A DNA stretch of 16,073 nt from JAENVT01 sp040006755. GTDB lineage: Bacteria; Actinomycetota; Acidimicrobiia; Acidimicrobiales; Ilumatobacteraceae. Each line of letters opens with the position of its first letter. Positions within the stretch are counted from its first letter, which is position 1. This document shows, one piece after another, positions 1 to 9,528 of the stretch. Made by a program: the position numbers and the translations under genes. The stretch lies in NCBI GenBank assembly GCA_040006755.1, contig JBDTWJ010000080.1, positions 1 through 16,073 of the forward strand, given 5' to 3'. The notes below the pieces were generated by a model. It had not been told where the DNA came from, did no database searches, and saw only the letters and a program-made list of their open reading frames with translations.

Positions 1-3000
1 GGGTTCTACCGACAGATGGCCAGCAGCGTCGCAGTTGCCGCTGCCACCGCGATCGCAGTGGTGATCGCGAAACCCGACGCTGCACCCCTGGCGGCACCGT
101 TCATCGTGGTGTGGCTGTTCGCTCCGCTGATCGCCCGCTCGGTCAGCCTTCCTCCGCCAGAGTCGAACGCTGAATTCCTGTCCGCCGACGATGTCGAGAC
201 GCTTCGGCTCATCGCCAGACGCACGTGGCTGTTCTTCGAGACGTTCGTGAGTCCCGAAGACAACGGCCTGCCACCCGACAACTTTCAGGATGACCCACGA
301 CCGGCCGTCGCACATCGAACATCACCGACCAACATCGGGATGTACCTGCTCTCGACGGTCACCGCTCGCGACTTTGGTTGGATCGGCACGTTCGACATGG
401 TCGACCGCCTAGAGGAGACCCTCGAGACGATCGACAAGCTCGAACACTTCCGAGGACACCTGTACAACTGGTACGACACGCGCGACCTCCACCGGATGGA
501 GCCCGCGTACGTCTCGTCGGTCGACAGTGGCAATCTCGCCGGCCACCTGCTGACGCTGTCCAACGCCTGCCGCAGAATGATCGACGAGCCACTCCCGATC
601 GAGTCCGCGTTGACAGGGATTGGTGATGTGGTCACGTTGGTCACCAGAGCGGCGAAGGAGATCGGCGATGATCGAGGAAGCCAAACGTTGACACGGCGAA
701 TCGTCGAAGAAGCACTCGATTGGTCCGCGTTGTTGGACCAGGAGCTGCCCGCCAGTTCCGAAGCGTGGGCGGCGCGATTAGAACTGCTCTCCACGCACGC
801 CAGAACGTTGTCCGACATTGCCGCGGCCGTCACGGCGGAGCGTGGAGCGGATCTCGACAGCGAGTTCGTCACGTGGGCGAATGCAGCACATCACGCAGTC
901 GACGGCCACCTCCGCGATCTCGCCGTGCTGCAGCCTGTTTCCGCTGAGTCGTCGTTGCGCACCATCGCGCAGCTCTGCGAAGAACAGGATGCCAAGCACC
1001 GCGACGGACCAGCCGCTGCAGTGACCCTCGTCCGACGGCTCCAGGCCATTGCGGATCAAGCCGATCGCATCTATCGGGAGATGGACTTCACGTTTCTGTT
1101 CGATCCGGTTCGCAAGCTGTTCTCGATCGGGTACCGGGTCCTCGACGGCACGTTGGATCCGAGCTACTACGACCTGCTCTCGTCGGAGGCCCGCCTCGGA
1201 AGCTTCCTGTCGATCGCGAAGGGCGAGGTCCCGCCCGAACACTGGTTCCGACTCGGCCGCTCGCTGACTCCCATTGGTCGTGGCTCAGCGTTGATCTCGT
1301 GGTCGGGATCGATGTTCGAGTACTTGATGCCCGCTCTCGTCATGCGGGCTCCCGCAAACAGCTTGTTGGACCAGACGAACCGATTGGTCGTGGCTCGCCA
1401 GATCAAATATGCGGCGACGCTCGGGGTGCCTTGGGGCATCTCCGAGTCCGGCTACAACGCTCGCGACATCTCGCAGAACTACCAATACTCGAGCTTCGGT
1501 GTGCCCGGTCTCGGCCTGAAGCGAGGTCTCAGTGAAGACGTTGTTGTGGCGCCCTATGCGACAGCGCTTGCGGCAATGATCCGGCCGGGGGCTGCCGTGC
1601 GCAACTTCGAGCGGCTGACCAAAGCAGGCGCTGCGGGACGGTACGGCTTCAGAGAAGCGCTCGACTACACGCCACGGCGGCTCCCGGAGGGAGCAACCGT
1701 CGCCGTCGTCAAAAGCTACATGGCCCACCACCAAGGGATGACGCTGGTGGCTCTCGGAAATGTCGTCCATGATCGATTGATGGTGGAGCGCTTCCATGCC
1801 GACCCGCTGGTCGAGGCGACAGAACTGCTGTTGCAAGAGCGCATGCCACGCAACGTGCTCGTCACCCGACCTCGTGCCGAGGAAGTGAAGAGCTCCGCCG
1901 ACGTGCGCGATCACGTGCCACCGATCTTGCGCCGGTTCAACTCGCCGCACGACGCCGTTCCTCGAACGCACCTGCTGTCGAACGGGCGGTACGCCGTGAT
2001 GATGACCGCGGCAGGGTCGGGCTACAGCCGCTGGGGTGATGTGGCTATCAACCGTTGGCGCGAGGATGTCACCAGCGACCCGTGGGGCACCTTCCTCTTC
2101 GTCCGCGACATGGAGACAGGTGAGGTGCGTTCGGCCGGTCACCAGCCGAGCGGCAAGGAAGCCGACAGCTACGAGGTGACCTACTCCGAGGATCGTGCCG
2201 AGTTCTCGCGGCGCGATGGATCGATCGTCACGAAGCTCAGCGTCGTGGTGTCGGCTGAGGACGATGCCGAGATCCGCCGCGTCTCGTTGACCAACCTCAG
2301 CTCGCACACTCGCCAGTTCGAGCTCACGTCGTATGCCGAGTTGGCACTCGCGCCGCAGGCCGCCGACGCGGCTCACCCCGCTTTCCAAAACCTGTTCGTC
2401 CAGACGGAATTTGTTTCGTCGGTCGGTGCGCTGTTAGCGACTCGCAGGCCGAGATCCGGCGAAGACAAACCGATCTGGGCCGCACACGTCGCTGCTGTCG
2501 AAGAGGACTCCGGTGCCATCATCCAATACGAGACGGATCGAGCGCGCTTCATCGGCAGAGGTAGGTCAGTGCGCACTGCAGTCTCGGTGCTCGACGGACG
2601 ACCCCTATCGAACACCGTCGGCGCCGTGCTCGACCCGATCTTCAGCATCCGGTCTCGCGTGACGCTGGCTCCCGGAGCCACGGCTCATGCCATCTTCTCG
2701 ACAGTTGTCGCCGAGTCGAGGGAACACGTGCTGGACCTCGCCGACAAGTACCGCGACCCAGCGACCTATGAACGAGCGGCGATCCTCGCCTGGACCCAGG
2801 CGCAGGTGCAGCTCCATCACCTGGGAATCGAGTCCGACGAGGCGCACCTCTTCCAACGCCTCGCCAACCGAATCATCTACTCCGATCCTTCGCTGCGCCC
2901 CGCTGCCAGCATGCTCGTCAAGAACCAGCGAGGTGCTCCGGGACTGTGGGCCCGCGGCATCTCCGGCGATCTACCCATCGTCGTCGTGCGCATCGACGAG

Positions 3001-5802
3001 GTCGACGATCTCGATATCGTGCGGCAACTGCTCCGGGCGCACGAGTACTGGCGTCTGAAGCTGCTCGACGTCGACCTGGTGATCGTCAACGAGCATGGTG
3101 CCACGTATGCAGAGAGCCTGCAGGAGGCACTCGAAGCGGTAGTGCGCACCAGCCAATCCATCCTCGGCCACGATTCGCATCAGACTCACGGCGCGGTCTA
3201 CATCCTGCGAGGCGATCAGCTGACCGAGGAGGACCGCACCCTGCTACTGAGCGCGGCCAGGGCAGTTCTGCTGAGCCGCCGTGGCAGCCTCGGCGATCAA
3301 GTCATTCGCGTCGAGCGCGCCGAACGGATCGCGCTTCGACCGGCGCAGCCCGACGCAAGCAAGCCGACCAGCGAGCCGGCTGCGCCGCGCAAGCAGTTGG
3401 AGTTCTTCAACGGCCTCGGCGGCTTTGCCGACGGGGGACGCGAATACGTCACGGTCCTCGGCCCCGGACAGTCCACGCCCGCTCCATGGCTGAACGTGAT
3501 TGCTAACTCGTCGTTCGGCTTCCAGGTCTCCGAATCCGGGTCGGGCTACACCTGGTCGGGCAACAGCCGCGAGAACCAGCTGACTCCGTGGTCCAACGAT
3601 CCGGTCCGCGACCCGGTGAGCGAAGCCATCTACATCCGCGACGACGACACCGGCGAGCTGTGGGGTCCGACGGCGCTACCAATTCGCACCGAAGAGTCGA
3701 CGTACGTCGCAAGTCATGGCGCGGGGTACAGCCGCTTCGAACACGCGCACCGAGGAATCCAGCAGACACTCACGCAGTTCGTGCCACTCGACGATTCGCT
3801 GAAGGTCTCCTTGCTCACCATCGAGAACCGCTCAGGCCGCACGAGGAAGCTGTCCGTCACGGCATACGCGGAGCTCGCGCTGGGAAACTCGCGCGAGCTC
3901 GCAGCTCATCGCATCATCACCGAGCTCGACCCTCAGACAGGGGCGATCCTCATACGCAATCCGTGGAACACCGAGTTCAGCGGCCGCGTCGCTTTCATGG
4001 ATCTAGGCGGTCGTCAGACTGCCTGGACTGCTGATCGCACCGAGTTCCTCGGCCGCAACGGCGCACCCGACGCACCAGCAGGACTCGACCGCGGATACCG
4101 GTTGAAGGGAGCTGTCGGGGCAGGCATGGACCCCTGTGTTGCGATGCAGACCAGCTTCGAGCTGGCCAACGGAGCGCACACACAGGTCGTGGTACTGCTC
4201 GGCGAGGCCGACGGACCCGCGGAAGCAGCCGACCTCGTGCGCAAGGGGCGTAACGCAGATCACGCGGCCACGTTGCACGACGTCGGGAAGTATTGGGACG
4301 ACACCCAGGGCACCATTCAAGTGCGGACTCCGGACCGCGCCATGGACATCATGCTCAACCGCTGGTTGATCTACCAGACCCTCGCCTGCCGGCTCTGGGC
4401 ACGAGCCGCCTTCTACCAGGCCGGCGGCGCGTATGGATTCCGCGATCAGCTGCAGGATGTCATCGCGCTGGTCACTCCGAAGCGCGAGCTCGCGCGCTCA
4501 CACATACTGCGCGCTGCAGCGCACCAGTTCGTCGAAGGTGACGTCCAACATTGGTGGCATCCGCCGTCGGGTCGGGGTGTGCGAACCCGGATCTCGGACG
4601 ATCGCCTCTGGCTCCCCTACACCGTCGACCGGTACCTCGCCGTCACCGGCGATACGGGCGTGCTCGACGAGACGATTCCATTCCTCGACGGCCCTCCGCT
4701 GCGGCCGGATCAGAACGACTCGTACTTCCAGCCGGCGACGTCGGAGACCTCGGCGTCGCTGTACGAACACTGTGCGAAGGCAATCGATCGGAGCCTTGGC
4801 CTGGGCGAGCACGGGCTGCCACTCATGGGGACAGGTGACTGGAACGACGGTATGGACCGGGTCGGTCGGGCTGGCAAGGGTGAGAGCGTATGGCTGGGTT
4901 GGTTCCTGCACATCGCGTTGGAGGCGTTCGCTCCGATCGCCGAAAGCCGCGGCGACCGCGCTCGAGCAACTACTTGGCGGACACACGCAGCCGGGCTCGA
5001 GGCAGCGCTCGAACGGCATGGTTGGGACGGCGACTGGTATCGGCGCGCGTTCTTCGACGATGGCACGCCCCTCGGGTCGGCGATCAACGCAGAGTGCCGT
5101 ATCGACTCGATCGCTCAGTCGTGGGCCGTTCTGTCACAAGCGGCGAATCCCGAGCACGCGCAACGGGCGATGGCGGCCGTCGACGAGTACCTCGTACGTC
5201 TGGGCGATGGCCTGATCCTGTTGTTCACTCCGCCGTTCGACCATTCGGGCGTCGATCCGGGCTACATCAAGGGTTATCTCCCTGGCATCCGTGAGAACGG
5301 TGGTCAGTACACGCATGGGGCGATTTGGTCGGTGCTTGCATTTGCAGATCTGGGCGATGGCGACAAAGCAGGCGAGTTGTTCTCCGTGCTGAACCCAATC
5401 AACCACGCCAGCACCCGCGCAGGGGTGCATCGCTACAAGGTCGAGCCGTACGTCGTGGCCGCAGATATCTACGCGGAACCTCCCCACGTCGGACGTGGTG
5501 GATGGACCTGGTACACGGGCTCGGCTGGATGGATGTATCAGGCCGGTGTCGAGTGGATCCTCGGCTTCCGGTTGCGTGGCACGACTCTGCAGATCGACCC
5601 GTGCATTCCCCGCGCGTGGCCAGGTTACGAGATCGACTTCAGATACCACAGCGCGCGATACGAGATCGTCGTCGAGAACCCGCATGGCGTGTGCGAAGGC
5701 GTGGTGTCAGCCGAACTCGACGGACAGATGTTGTCGGATGGTCACAACGTTCCTCTCGTCGACGACGGTGTGACGCACCGGGTCAGGATCGTCTTGGGTT
5801 AG
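1..5802 (+). CDS. Cyclic beta-1,2-glucan synthase-like protein (NdvB/Cgs type), GH94 part; 5' partial
   Basis: The frame is open to the left edge, so the start is missing; residues here are numbered from the Met codon at 16. Two hydrophobic stretches (about 1-20 and 25-42) look like the last membrane helices. A glycoamylase-like domain follows (about 60-620), with the motifs WGISESGYN, FGVPGLGLKRG and YMAHHQGM. Then come GH94 beta-sandwich modules starting near 650 and 1127, and the GH94 catalytic domain from about 1440 (GFRDQLQD; GDWNDGMD with D1608/D1611; ENGGQYTHG with H1767; WYTGSAGW with T1834). By family knowledge the DWND aspartate is the general acid, and the His and Thr-Gly bind phosphate. 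In proteobacterial Cgs this domain is a beta-1,2-glucooligosaccharide phosphorylase that sets glucan length, and a GT84 glucosyltransferase lies N-terminal. A GT84 domain would have to lie left of this window. The alternative is a stand-alone giant 1,2-beta-oligoglucan phosphorylase. The family call is firm; the product is inferred. Confidence 0.93.
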   Translation, partial: GFYRQMASSVAVAAATAIAVVIAKPDAAPLAAPFIVVWLFAPLIARSVSLPPPESNAEFLSADDVETLRLIARRTWLFFETFVSPEDNGLPPDNFQDDPRPAVAHRTSPTNIGMYLLSTVTARDFGWIGTFDMVDRLEETLETIDKLEHFRGHLYNWYDTRDLHRMEPAYVSSVDSGNLAGHLLTLSNACRRMIDEPLPIESALTGIGDVVTLVTRAAKEIGDDRGSQTLTRRIVEEALDWSALLDQELPASSEAWAARLELLSTHARTLSDIAAAVTAERGADLDSEFVTWANAAHHAVDGHLRDLAVLQPVSAESSLRTIAQLCEEQDAKHRDGPAAAVTLVRRLQAIADQADRIYREMDFTFLFDPVRKLFSIGYRVLDGTLDPSYYDLLSSEARLGSFLSIAKGEVPPEHWFRLGRSLTPIGRGSALISWSGSMFEYLMPALVMRAPANSLLDQTNRLVVARQIKYAATLGVPWGISESGYNARDISQNYQYSSFGVPGLGLKRGLSEDVVVAPYATALAAMIRPGAAVRNFERLTKAGAAGRYGFREALDYTPRRLPEGATVAVVKSYMAHHQGMTLVALGNVVHDRLMVERFHADPLVEATELLLQERMPRNVLVTRPRAEEVKSSADVRDHVPPILRRFNSPHDAVPRTHLLSNGRYAVMMTAAGSGYSRWGDVAINRWREDVTSDPWGTFLFVRDMETGEVRSAGHQPSGKEADSYEVTYSEDRAEFSRRDGSIVTKLSVVVSAEDDAEIRRVSLTNLSSHTRQFELTSYAELALAPQAADAAHPAFQNLFVQTEFVSSVGALLATRRPRSGEDKPIWAAHVAAVEEDSGAIIQYETDRARFIGRGRSVRTAVSVLDGRPLSNTVGAVLDPIFSIRSRVTLAPGATAHAIFSTVVAESREHVLDLADKYRDPATYERAAILAWTQAQVQLHHLGIESDEAHLFQRLANRIIYSDPSLRPAASMLVKNQRGAPGLWARGISGDLPIVVVRIDEVDDLDIVRQLLRAHEYWRLKLLDVDLVIVNEHGATYAESLQEALEAVVRTSQSILGHDSHQTHGAVYILRGDQLTEEDRTLLLSAARAVLLSRRGSLGDQVIRVERAERIALRPAQPDASKPTSEPAAPRKQLEFFNGLGGFADGGREYVTVLGPGQSTPAPWLNVIANSSFGFQVSESGSGYTWSGNSRENQLTPWSNDPVRDPVSEAIYIRDDDTGELWGPTALPIRTEESTYVASHGAGYSRFEHAHRGIQQTLTQFVPLDDSLKVSLLTIENRSGRTRKLSVTAYAELALGNSRELAAHRIITELDPQTGAILIRNPWNTEFSGRVAFMDLGGRQTAWTADRTEFLGRNGAPDAPAGLDRGYRLKGAVGAGMDPCVAMQTSFELANGAHTQVVVLLGEADGPAEAADLVRKGRNADHAATLHDVGKYWDDTQGTIQVRTPDRAMDIMLNRWLIYQTLACRLWARAAFYQAGGAYGFRDQLQDVIALVTPKRELARSHILRAAAHQFVEGDVQHWWHPPSGRGVRTRISDDRLWLPYTVDRYLAVTGDTGVLDETIPFLDGPPLRPDQNDSYFQPATSETSASLYEHCAKAIDRSLGLGEHGLPLMGTGDWNDGMDRVGRAGKGESVWLGWFLHIALEAFAPIAESRGDRARATTWRTHAAGLEAALERHGWDGDWYRRAFFDDGTPLGSAINAECRIDSIAQSWAVLSQAANPEHAQRAMAAVDEYLVRLGDGLILLFTPPFDHSGVDPGYIKGYLPGIRENGGQYTHGAIWSVLAFADLGDGDKAGELFSVLNPINHASTRAGVHRYKVEPYVVAADIYAEPPHVGRGGWTWYTGSAGWMYQAGVEWILGFRLRGTTLQIDPCIPRAWPGYEIDFRYHSARYEIVVENPHGVCEGVVSAELDGQMLSDGHNVPLVDDGVTHRVRIVLG

Positions 5803-5825
5803 CTGGTCTCGGTCAGTGATCTGGG

Positions 5826-7142
5826 TTAGGGGGGCGCCAGGAATCCGTCGCACTCGCCAGACGCCCAGGCATTCACGATCTTCGCGGTGCCGTTGAGAAG
5901 GGCTGTGACGTCGGCACCGTCGAATGCATCCGTACCTTCGTCGACGATCGTGCCGAGAGCCGCCACGAATTGATTGGCGACCTCGTCATCTTCGTCGGAG
6001 AAGCGTGGAAAGTCGGGTTGGGCCTGTAGCAACAGTCGGTGAATCGACACCGCGTCGTCGTAGGTTGCGCCAGTCGGGTGCGCGTCGTACGTCGGTACTG
6101 AGTCCGTGTTCATCAAGTCGCGCGTCAATGCCTCGGCGGTGACGATCTGTTCTTGCAACTTTGCGTAGTCGACGATGGATGCCTCGTCATCGACCGTGTG
6201 GTAGCAGGGTGGTGTCGCGTCGGTGAAGAATGCTGTCGGCACACCTGCACCGACAAAGGTCGCGTAGTCGCTGCGGCCCTGCCCGAACAACAGGCTGAGC
6301 ATCACGGTGTCCAATGTCGACGCCTGCGTGGCGGCTCTCGAGGCGTTGACGAGATTGCGCCCGCCGCTCTCCGCGCCCACGAGCACGGTGACGTTTTTGA
6401 GCGACGGCGAGATATCGGTGCCTTGGATGTCGAAGTTGAGATACGCGATCGTCTGCGCCAGAGGGACGATCGGGTTGGCCGCATAGGCCGCCGAGCCGAG
6501 CAGTCCATCCTCCTCGGCGTCCCACAGCGCGATGATCACCGATCGGCGCGGGGCGCTACCAACCGCGATGGACCGACCGACAGCGAGCGCTGCCGCAACG
6601 CCGGTCGCGTTGTCGGTTGCGCCGTTGCAGATGGTGTCATCGGGCTCGCTCGTGCTCAGCGAGCAGTCGCTGCCCAGGTGGTCGTAATGCGCACCCACGA
6701 TGACGTACTGGTCGGCGAGGTCTGTACCGGGAATGACACCAATCAGGTTCGTACCCGCGCCGAACGCCTGGCGATATGCGTCGGGACCTGTGGCCCCAGC
6801 GACCGCCGGCTGCGCGAACTCCGACAGTTGGGCGATCAAGAACTCCTGAGCCGCGATTGATCCATCCGAGAGGTTGTCGCGACCCGCGAGATCATCGGAG
6901 GCGAGCGTCTCGACGACTGTGCGGTAGCCGGCGATCGCTGCACTATCGGCGGTGACCGTTGTGTCGGGGATCGCCGTGGTGACCGCAACGGTGCCAGCGG
7001 CAGTCGTCGCCGGCGCAGAGGTGACGACCGCAATTGTTGTCGTCGCACTCGTGGATGTCGGCTCATCGTCGGAACTACAACTTGTAGCGGTCAGGAGGGC
7101 GAGCACCATTCCGATGTATTGCGCCAACCGTGAAGGCCGCAT
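5826..7142 (-). CDS. M28-family zinc aminopeptidase, predicted lipoprotein
   Basis: A 438-residue secreted metallopeptidase. A short basic N-terminus and hydrophobic core end at TATSC, so Cys22 is the likely lipid-modified residue; the lipobox is imperfect because Ala stands where Leu is usual. A Ser/Thr/Ala-rich linker (about 23-66) probably lifts the enzyme off the membrane. The di-zinc site is complete: H152 (GAHYDHLG), D177 (GATDNATG), E210/E211 (DAEEDGLLGS, general base plus ligand), D238 (NFDIQGTD) and H315 (CYHTVDDE). Family members remove N-terminal amino acids from peptides outside the cytoplasm; the substrate here is unknown. About 110 residues after the last ligand form an acidic C-terminal helix region rather than a PA or other named domain that I recognise. 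No clear Shine-Dalgarno precedes the ATG. The gene lies 115 bases downstream of the decarboxylase on the same strand and ends 23 bases from the converging glucan synthase gene. Confidence 0.92.
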   Translation of the reverse strand: MRPSRLAQYIGMVLALLTATSCSSDDEPTSTSATTTIAVVTSAPATTAAGTVAVTTAIPDTTVTADSAAIAGYRTVVETLASDDLAGRDNLSDGSIAAQEFLIAQLSEFAQPAVAGATGPDAYRQAFGAGTNLIGVIPGTDLADQYVIVGAHYDHLGSDCSLSTSEPDDTICNGATDNATGVAAALAVGRSIAVGSAPRRSVIIALWDAEEDGLLGSAAYAANPIVPLAQTIAYLNFDIQGTDISPSLKNVTVLVGAESGGRNLVNASRAATQASTLDTVMLSLLFGQGRSDYATFVGAGVPTAFFTDATPPCYHTVDDEASIVDYAKLQEQIVTAEALTRDLMNTDSVPTYDAHPTGATYDDAVSIHRLLLQAQPDFPRFSDEDDEVANQFVAALGTIVDEGTDAFDGADVTALLNGTAKIVNAWASGECDGFLAPP

Positions 7143-7257
7143 GGCATCGACACTACAGAGTGTTCACATGGCACGACCCGGCGTGTGGAGAGCCGGTCGG
7201 ATCAGGCCTTTCGTTCGCGCAGACGACCCCTGGACCATTCTGGTCGGCAGAGGGCAA

Positions 7258-8664
7258 TCACCGACTCGCGGCGACGATTGCGGCGACGGACGCCGTGACA
7301 TCGGCGTCGGTGGTGGCGAAATTGCTGATGGAGATGCGCATGACCGCCTGATCCCGCCAGCTCGATCCGCCGAGCCAGCACGTGCCGTCCCGCTGCACCG
7401 CGGCGATCACGGAGCGGGTCCTGGCGTCGTGGTCGGCGTCGTTGCCGGACGGGTCGAGGAAGCGAACGAGCACCTGGTTGAGGACGACGTCGTTGAGCAC
7501 GACGATCCCAGGCTCGGCACTGAGCATCTCAGCGAATCGGCGAGCGTGGGAACAGCACTGTTCGACGATGGCTTCGATGCCCTCGCGGCCCAGCGATGCG
7601 AGAGCGGCGTAGACCGGCACGCCCCTGGCCCGCCGGGAGAACTCGGGATTCCAATCGACTGGATCACGATCGGTGCCGGGAGCCGCCTGAACCAGGTACG
7701 CGGCGGTCGCAGTCATCGCCGCTCGATGCGATTCGTGATGCCGACAGATCACGATGCCACAGTCGTACGGAACGTTGAGCCATTTGTGCGCATCGGTCGA
7801 CCACGAGTCCGCCTGGTCGAGACCAGGGAGCCGATTGTTCGTGCGACAAGCGGCCGCCCACAATCCAATGGCGCCATCGACGTGCAGCCAGGCGTTGCGC
7901 GCGTGAGCGATGGCCGCGAGCTCGCCGGTCGGATCGATGGCACCCGTGTTGACGTTGCCCGCCTGGCAACACACGATCGTGGGGCGATCAGGATCGAGAT
8001 CAAGCACGCGCTCGAGGTCAGCCGGAAGCATCGCTCCGTTGCTGTCGACGGCGACGCGTTCGATCGACTTCGTACCAAGACCCAGGAACCGCGCGCCGCG
8101 TGGGATTGTCACGTGCACTTCCTCGCCCACAACAAGTCGGATCGGAGGGCTTCCGGCGAGTCCATCGGCCTCCACGTCCCAACCTGCGGCGGCGAGGACG
8201 TGGTGCCGAGCTGCGGCGAGCGCGGTCGTGTTGGCCATCTGGCCACCTGTGACGAATGCGAATGACGAATCGGGTGGCAACCCGAGCAGGTCGAGCATCC
8301 AGGCGCCGGCGACCTCTTCGATCACCGCGGTCGCTGGGCTTGGCGCGAACAATCCGGTGTTCTGATCCCACGCGGTCACCAACCAATCCGCCGCAAGTGC
8401 CGCTGGCAAAGTTCCACCGATCACGAATCCGAAGAAGCGACCGGAGTCCATCGCCATCAGACCACCGGCTTCGACGGCATCGGCCATGCGATGCACCACC
8501 GTGGCGGGATCGGAAGGACTCTGCGGCGTTGGCCCGCCCAGCGCAGCGCGCAGCTCAGCCGGCGTCGCCGTTGGTGTCACCCGAGCGTCGCGCAGACCGA
8601 CGCGATATGCGACGCCTCGCTCGGCTACCGACCGGAGCAACTCAGCTTCGTCGACGCCCATCAC
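7258..8664 (-). CDS. PLP-dependent group II amino-acid decarboxylase-like protein
   Basis: A fold-type I PLP enzyme of 468 residues, the usual length for the glutamate/aromatic-amino-acid decarboxylase family. Visible landmarks are SGRFFGFVIGG (74-84), the phosphate-binding FVTGGQMAN (137-145), H184 for ring stacking, CQAGNVNTGA (233-242), D263 in HVDGAIGLW for the pyridine nitrogen, and the Schiff-base K294 in STDAHKWLNVPYDCG. The family normally decarboxylates an aromatic or acidic amino acid, but substrate cannot be read from these motifs and some relatives are annotated as aminotransferases. The start is either GTG (8664) or the adjacent ATG (8661). Both overlap the TGA of the upstream isomerase-family gene, so translation is probably coupled and the two proteins are made together in the cytoplasm. 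Confidence 0.9.
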   Translation of the reverse strand: MMGVDEAELLRSVAERGVAYRVGLRDARVTPTATPAELRAALGGPTPQSPSDPATVVHRMADAVEAGGLMAMDSGRFFGFVIGGTLPAALAADWLVTAWDQNTGLFAPSPATAVIEEVAGAWMLDLLGLPPDSSFAFVTGGQMANTTALAAARHHVLAAAGWDVEADGLAGSPPIRLVVGEEVHVTIPRGARFLGLGTKSIERVAVDSNGAMLPADLERVLDLDPDRPTIVCCQAGNVNTGAIDPTGELAAIAHARNAWLHVDGAIGLWAAACRTNNRLPGLDQADSWSTDAHKWLNVPYDCGIVICRHHESHRAAMTATAAYLVQAAPGTDRDPVDWNPEFSRRARGVPVYAALASLGREGIEAIVEQCCSHARRFAEMLSAEPGIVVLNDVVLNQVLVRFLDPSGNDADHDARTRSVIAAVQRDGTCWLGGSSWRDQAVMRISISNFATTDADVTASVAAIVAASR

Positions 8665-9425
8665 AGTCCCGGGAACAACTTACGAAGCCGATCGAGCTGC
8701 GGACTCTCCGAACTCGACGAGGTATGTGCAGGATCGAGACGGCCGTAGATCAGTCGGACCAGCTCTTCAGATGAGACCTCGACGTCGTCGGGCGACGAGC
8801 TGGTCTGCTCGCTCGACGGAGTCAGGACGAGCCCGTCAGGCGTAATTGTCAGCTCGAATGCCCGGGCAGGGTTGGTGGTGTTGATGGTGACGACGCGTTC
8901 CTCGCCATCGCTCTCGCCCGCGAAACCCGCAATCATCGGCAGAACGTCGAGGACGAAGGGCACAGCATCGGCCGGCAGTGTTGCGTCGGGATCAAGCATC
9001 ACGTCGATGTCCCAGGTGTGCAGGACATGTTCGCTGAGGCGCAGGGTCATGAACCGGTCAACGTCGAGCGTCATGGGGCCCATCAAAAACTGGAACGCAG
9101 CACGTTGGTCGTCGGACAAGGCCGTCAATCGATCGACGAGTGCGCTGTCTGCGTCGAGCGCGTCAGACGCCTTGGCCAGCGGTGTCTTGGCGTTCCATTC
9201 ATCCCACACCTCCTGGTTGAAACCGTCTTCCATGGCGTCGACGGAGACCGTCGCATCCACGCCGCGCCGCACGATGATCGCGCCCGACCCGAGATGAGAC
9301 AGCACGTCAGTGAAGCGCCACTTCGTCGCGTATGACTGATCGTTCAACTGCTCGGGCGCCAGACCCTGCACCAGCGAGGCAAGACGCGACGTCGACGATT
9401 CGAGTGTTTCCAGCCGGTCTGCCAT
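8661..9425 (-). CDS. Maleylpyruvate isomerase-family, mycothiol-dependent (DinB-like) protein
   Basis: A 254-residue protein with an N-terminal DinB/MDMPI four-helix domain and a C-terminal domain of the MDMPI-C type. H44 (VLSHLGSGA) together with E132 and H136 (LSEHVLHTWDID) reproduces the His + Glu-x3-His metal site described for mycothiol-dependent maleylpyruvate isomerase. The family uses mycothiol, the actinobacterial thiol cofactor, for isomerisation, detoxification or thiol transfer. Most members have no known substrate, so only the family is claimed. The ATG at 9423-9425 was chosen because AAGGAA lies 5 bases upstream and the family N-terminus (MADRLETLES) starts there. The open frame extends further, but that part would overlap the divergent carbonic anhydrase. 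The stop overlaps the start of the PLP enzyme. The C-terminal 40 residues are Ser-rich and low in complexity. Confidence 0.87.
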   Translation of the reverse strand: MADRLETLESSTSRLASLVQGLAPEQLNDQSYATKWRFTDVLSHLGSGAIIVRRGVDATVSVDAMEDGFNQEVWDEWNAKTPLAKASDALDADSALVDRLTALSDDQRAAFQFLMGPMTLDVDRFMTLRLSEHVLHTWDIDVMLDPDATLPADAVPFVLDVLPMIAGFAGESDGEERVVTINTTNPARAFELTITPDGLVLTPSSEQTSSSPDDVEVSSEELVRLIYGRLDPAHTSSSSESPQLDRLRKLFPGL

Positions 9426-9430
9426 GACAC

Positions 9431-9436
9431 TTCCTT
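9431..9436 (-). promoter_or_regulatory. Shine-Dalgarno site of the isomerase-family gene
   Basis: The minus strand reads AAGGAA 5 bases before the ATG at 9425. This fixes the start of the DinB-like gene and excludes the longer open frame that runs on to 9782 through the divergent carbonic anhydrase. Confidence 0.7.
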
Positions 9437-9528
9437 CGATCGAGAACGCGGGCCGATGGCGATAGTAACGGTCGAAACGTGAGCGGACTAAGTTTCGCTT
9501 CGTGCTTGCGAGGGATGACGAAACGTTC

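Noticed and set aside
1285..2388. Long minus-strand open frame of 367 codons inside the glucan synthase gene
   Set aside because: It lies antisense to strongly conserved GH94-family coding sequence; long antisense frames are common in GC-rich DNA. It has no recognisable domain.
5795..5829. The octamer TGGGTTAG occurring at both opposing stop codons
   Set aside because: Short and easily explained by chance; the spacer has no stem that would make a terminator.
6952..8265. Long plus-strand open frame of 437 codons across the peptidase start and decarboxylase
   Set aside because: Both opposing genes have complete catalytic motifs. This frame bridges two of them and shows no domain.
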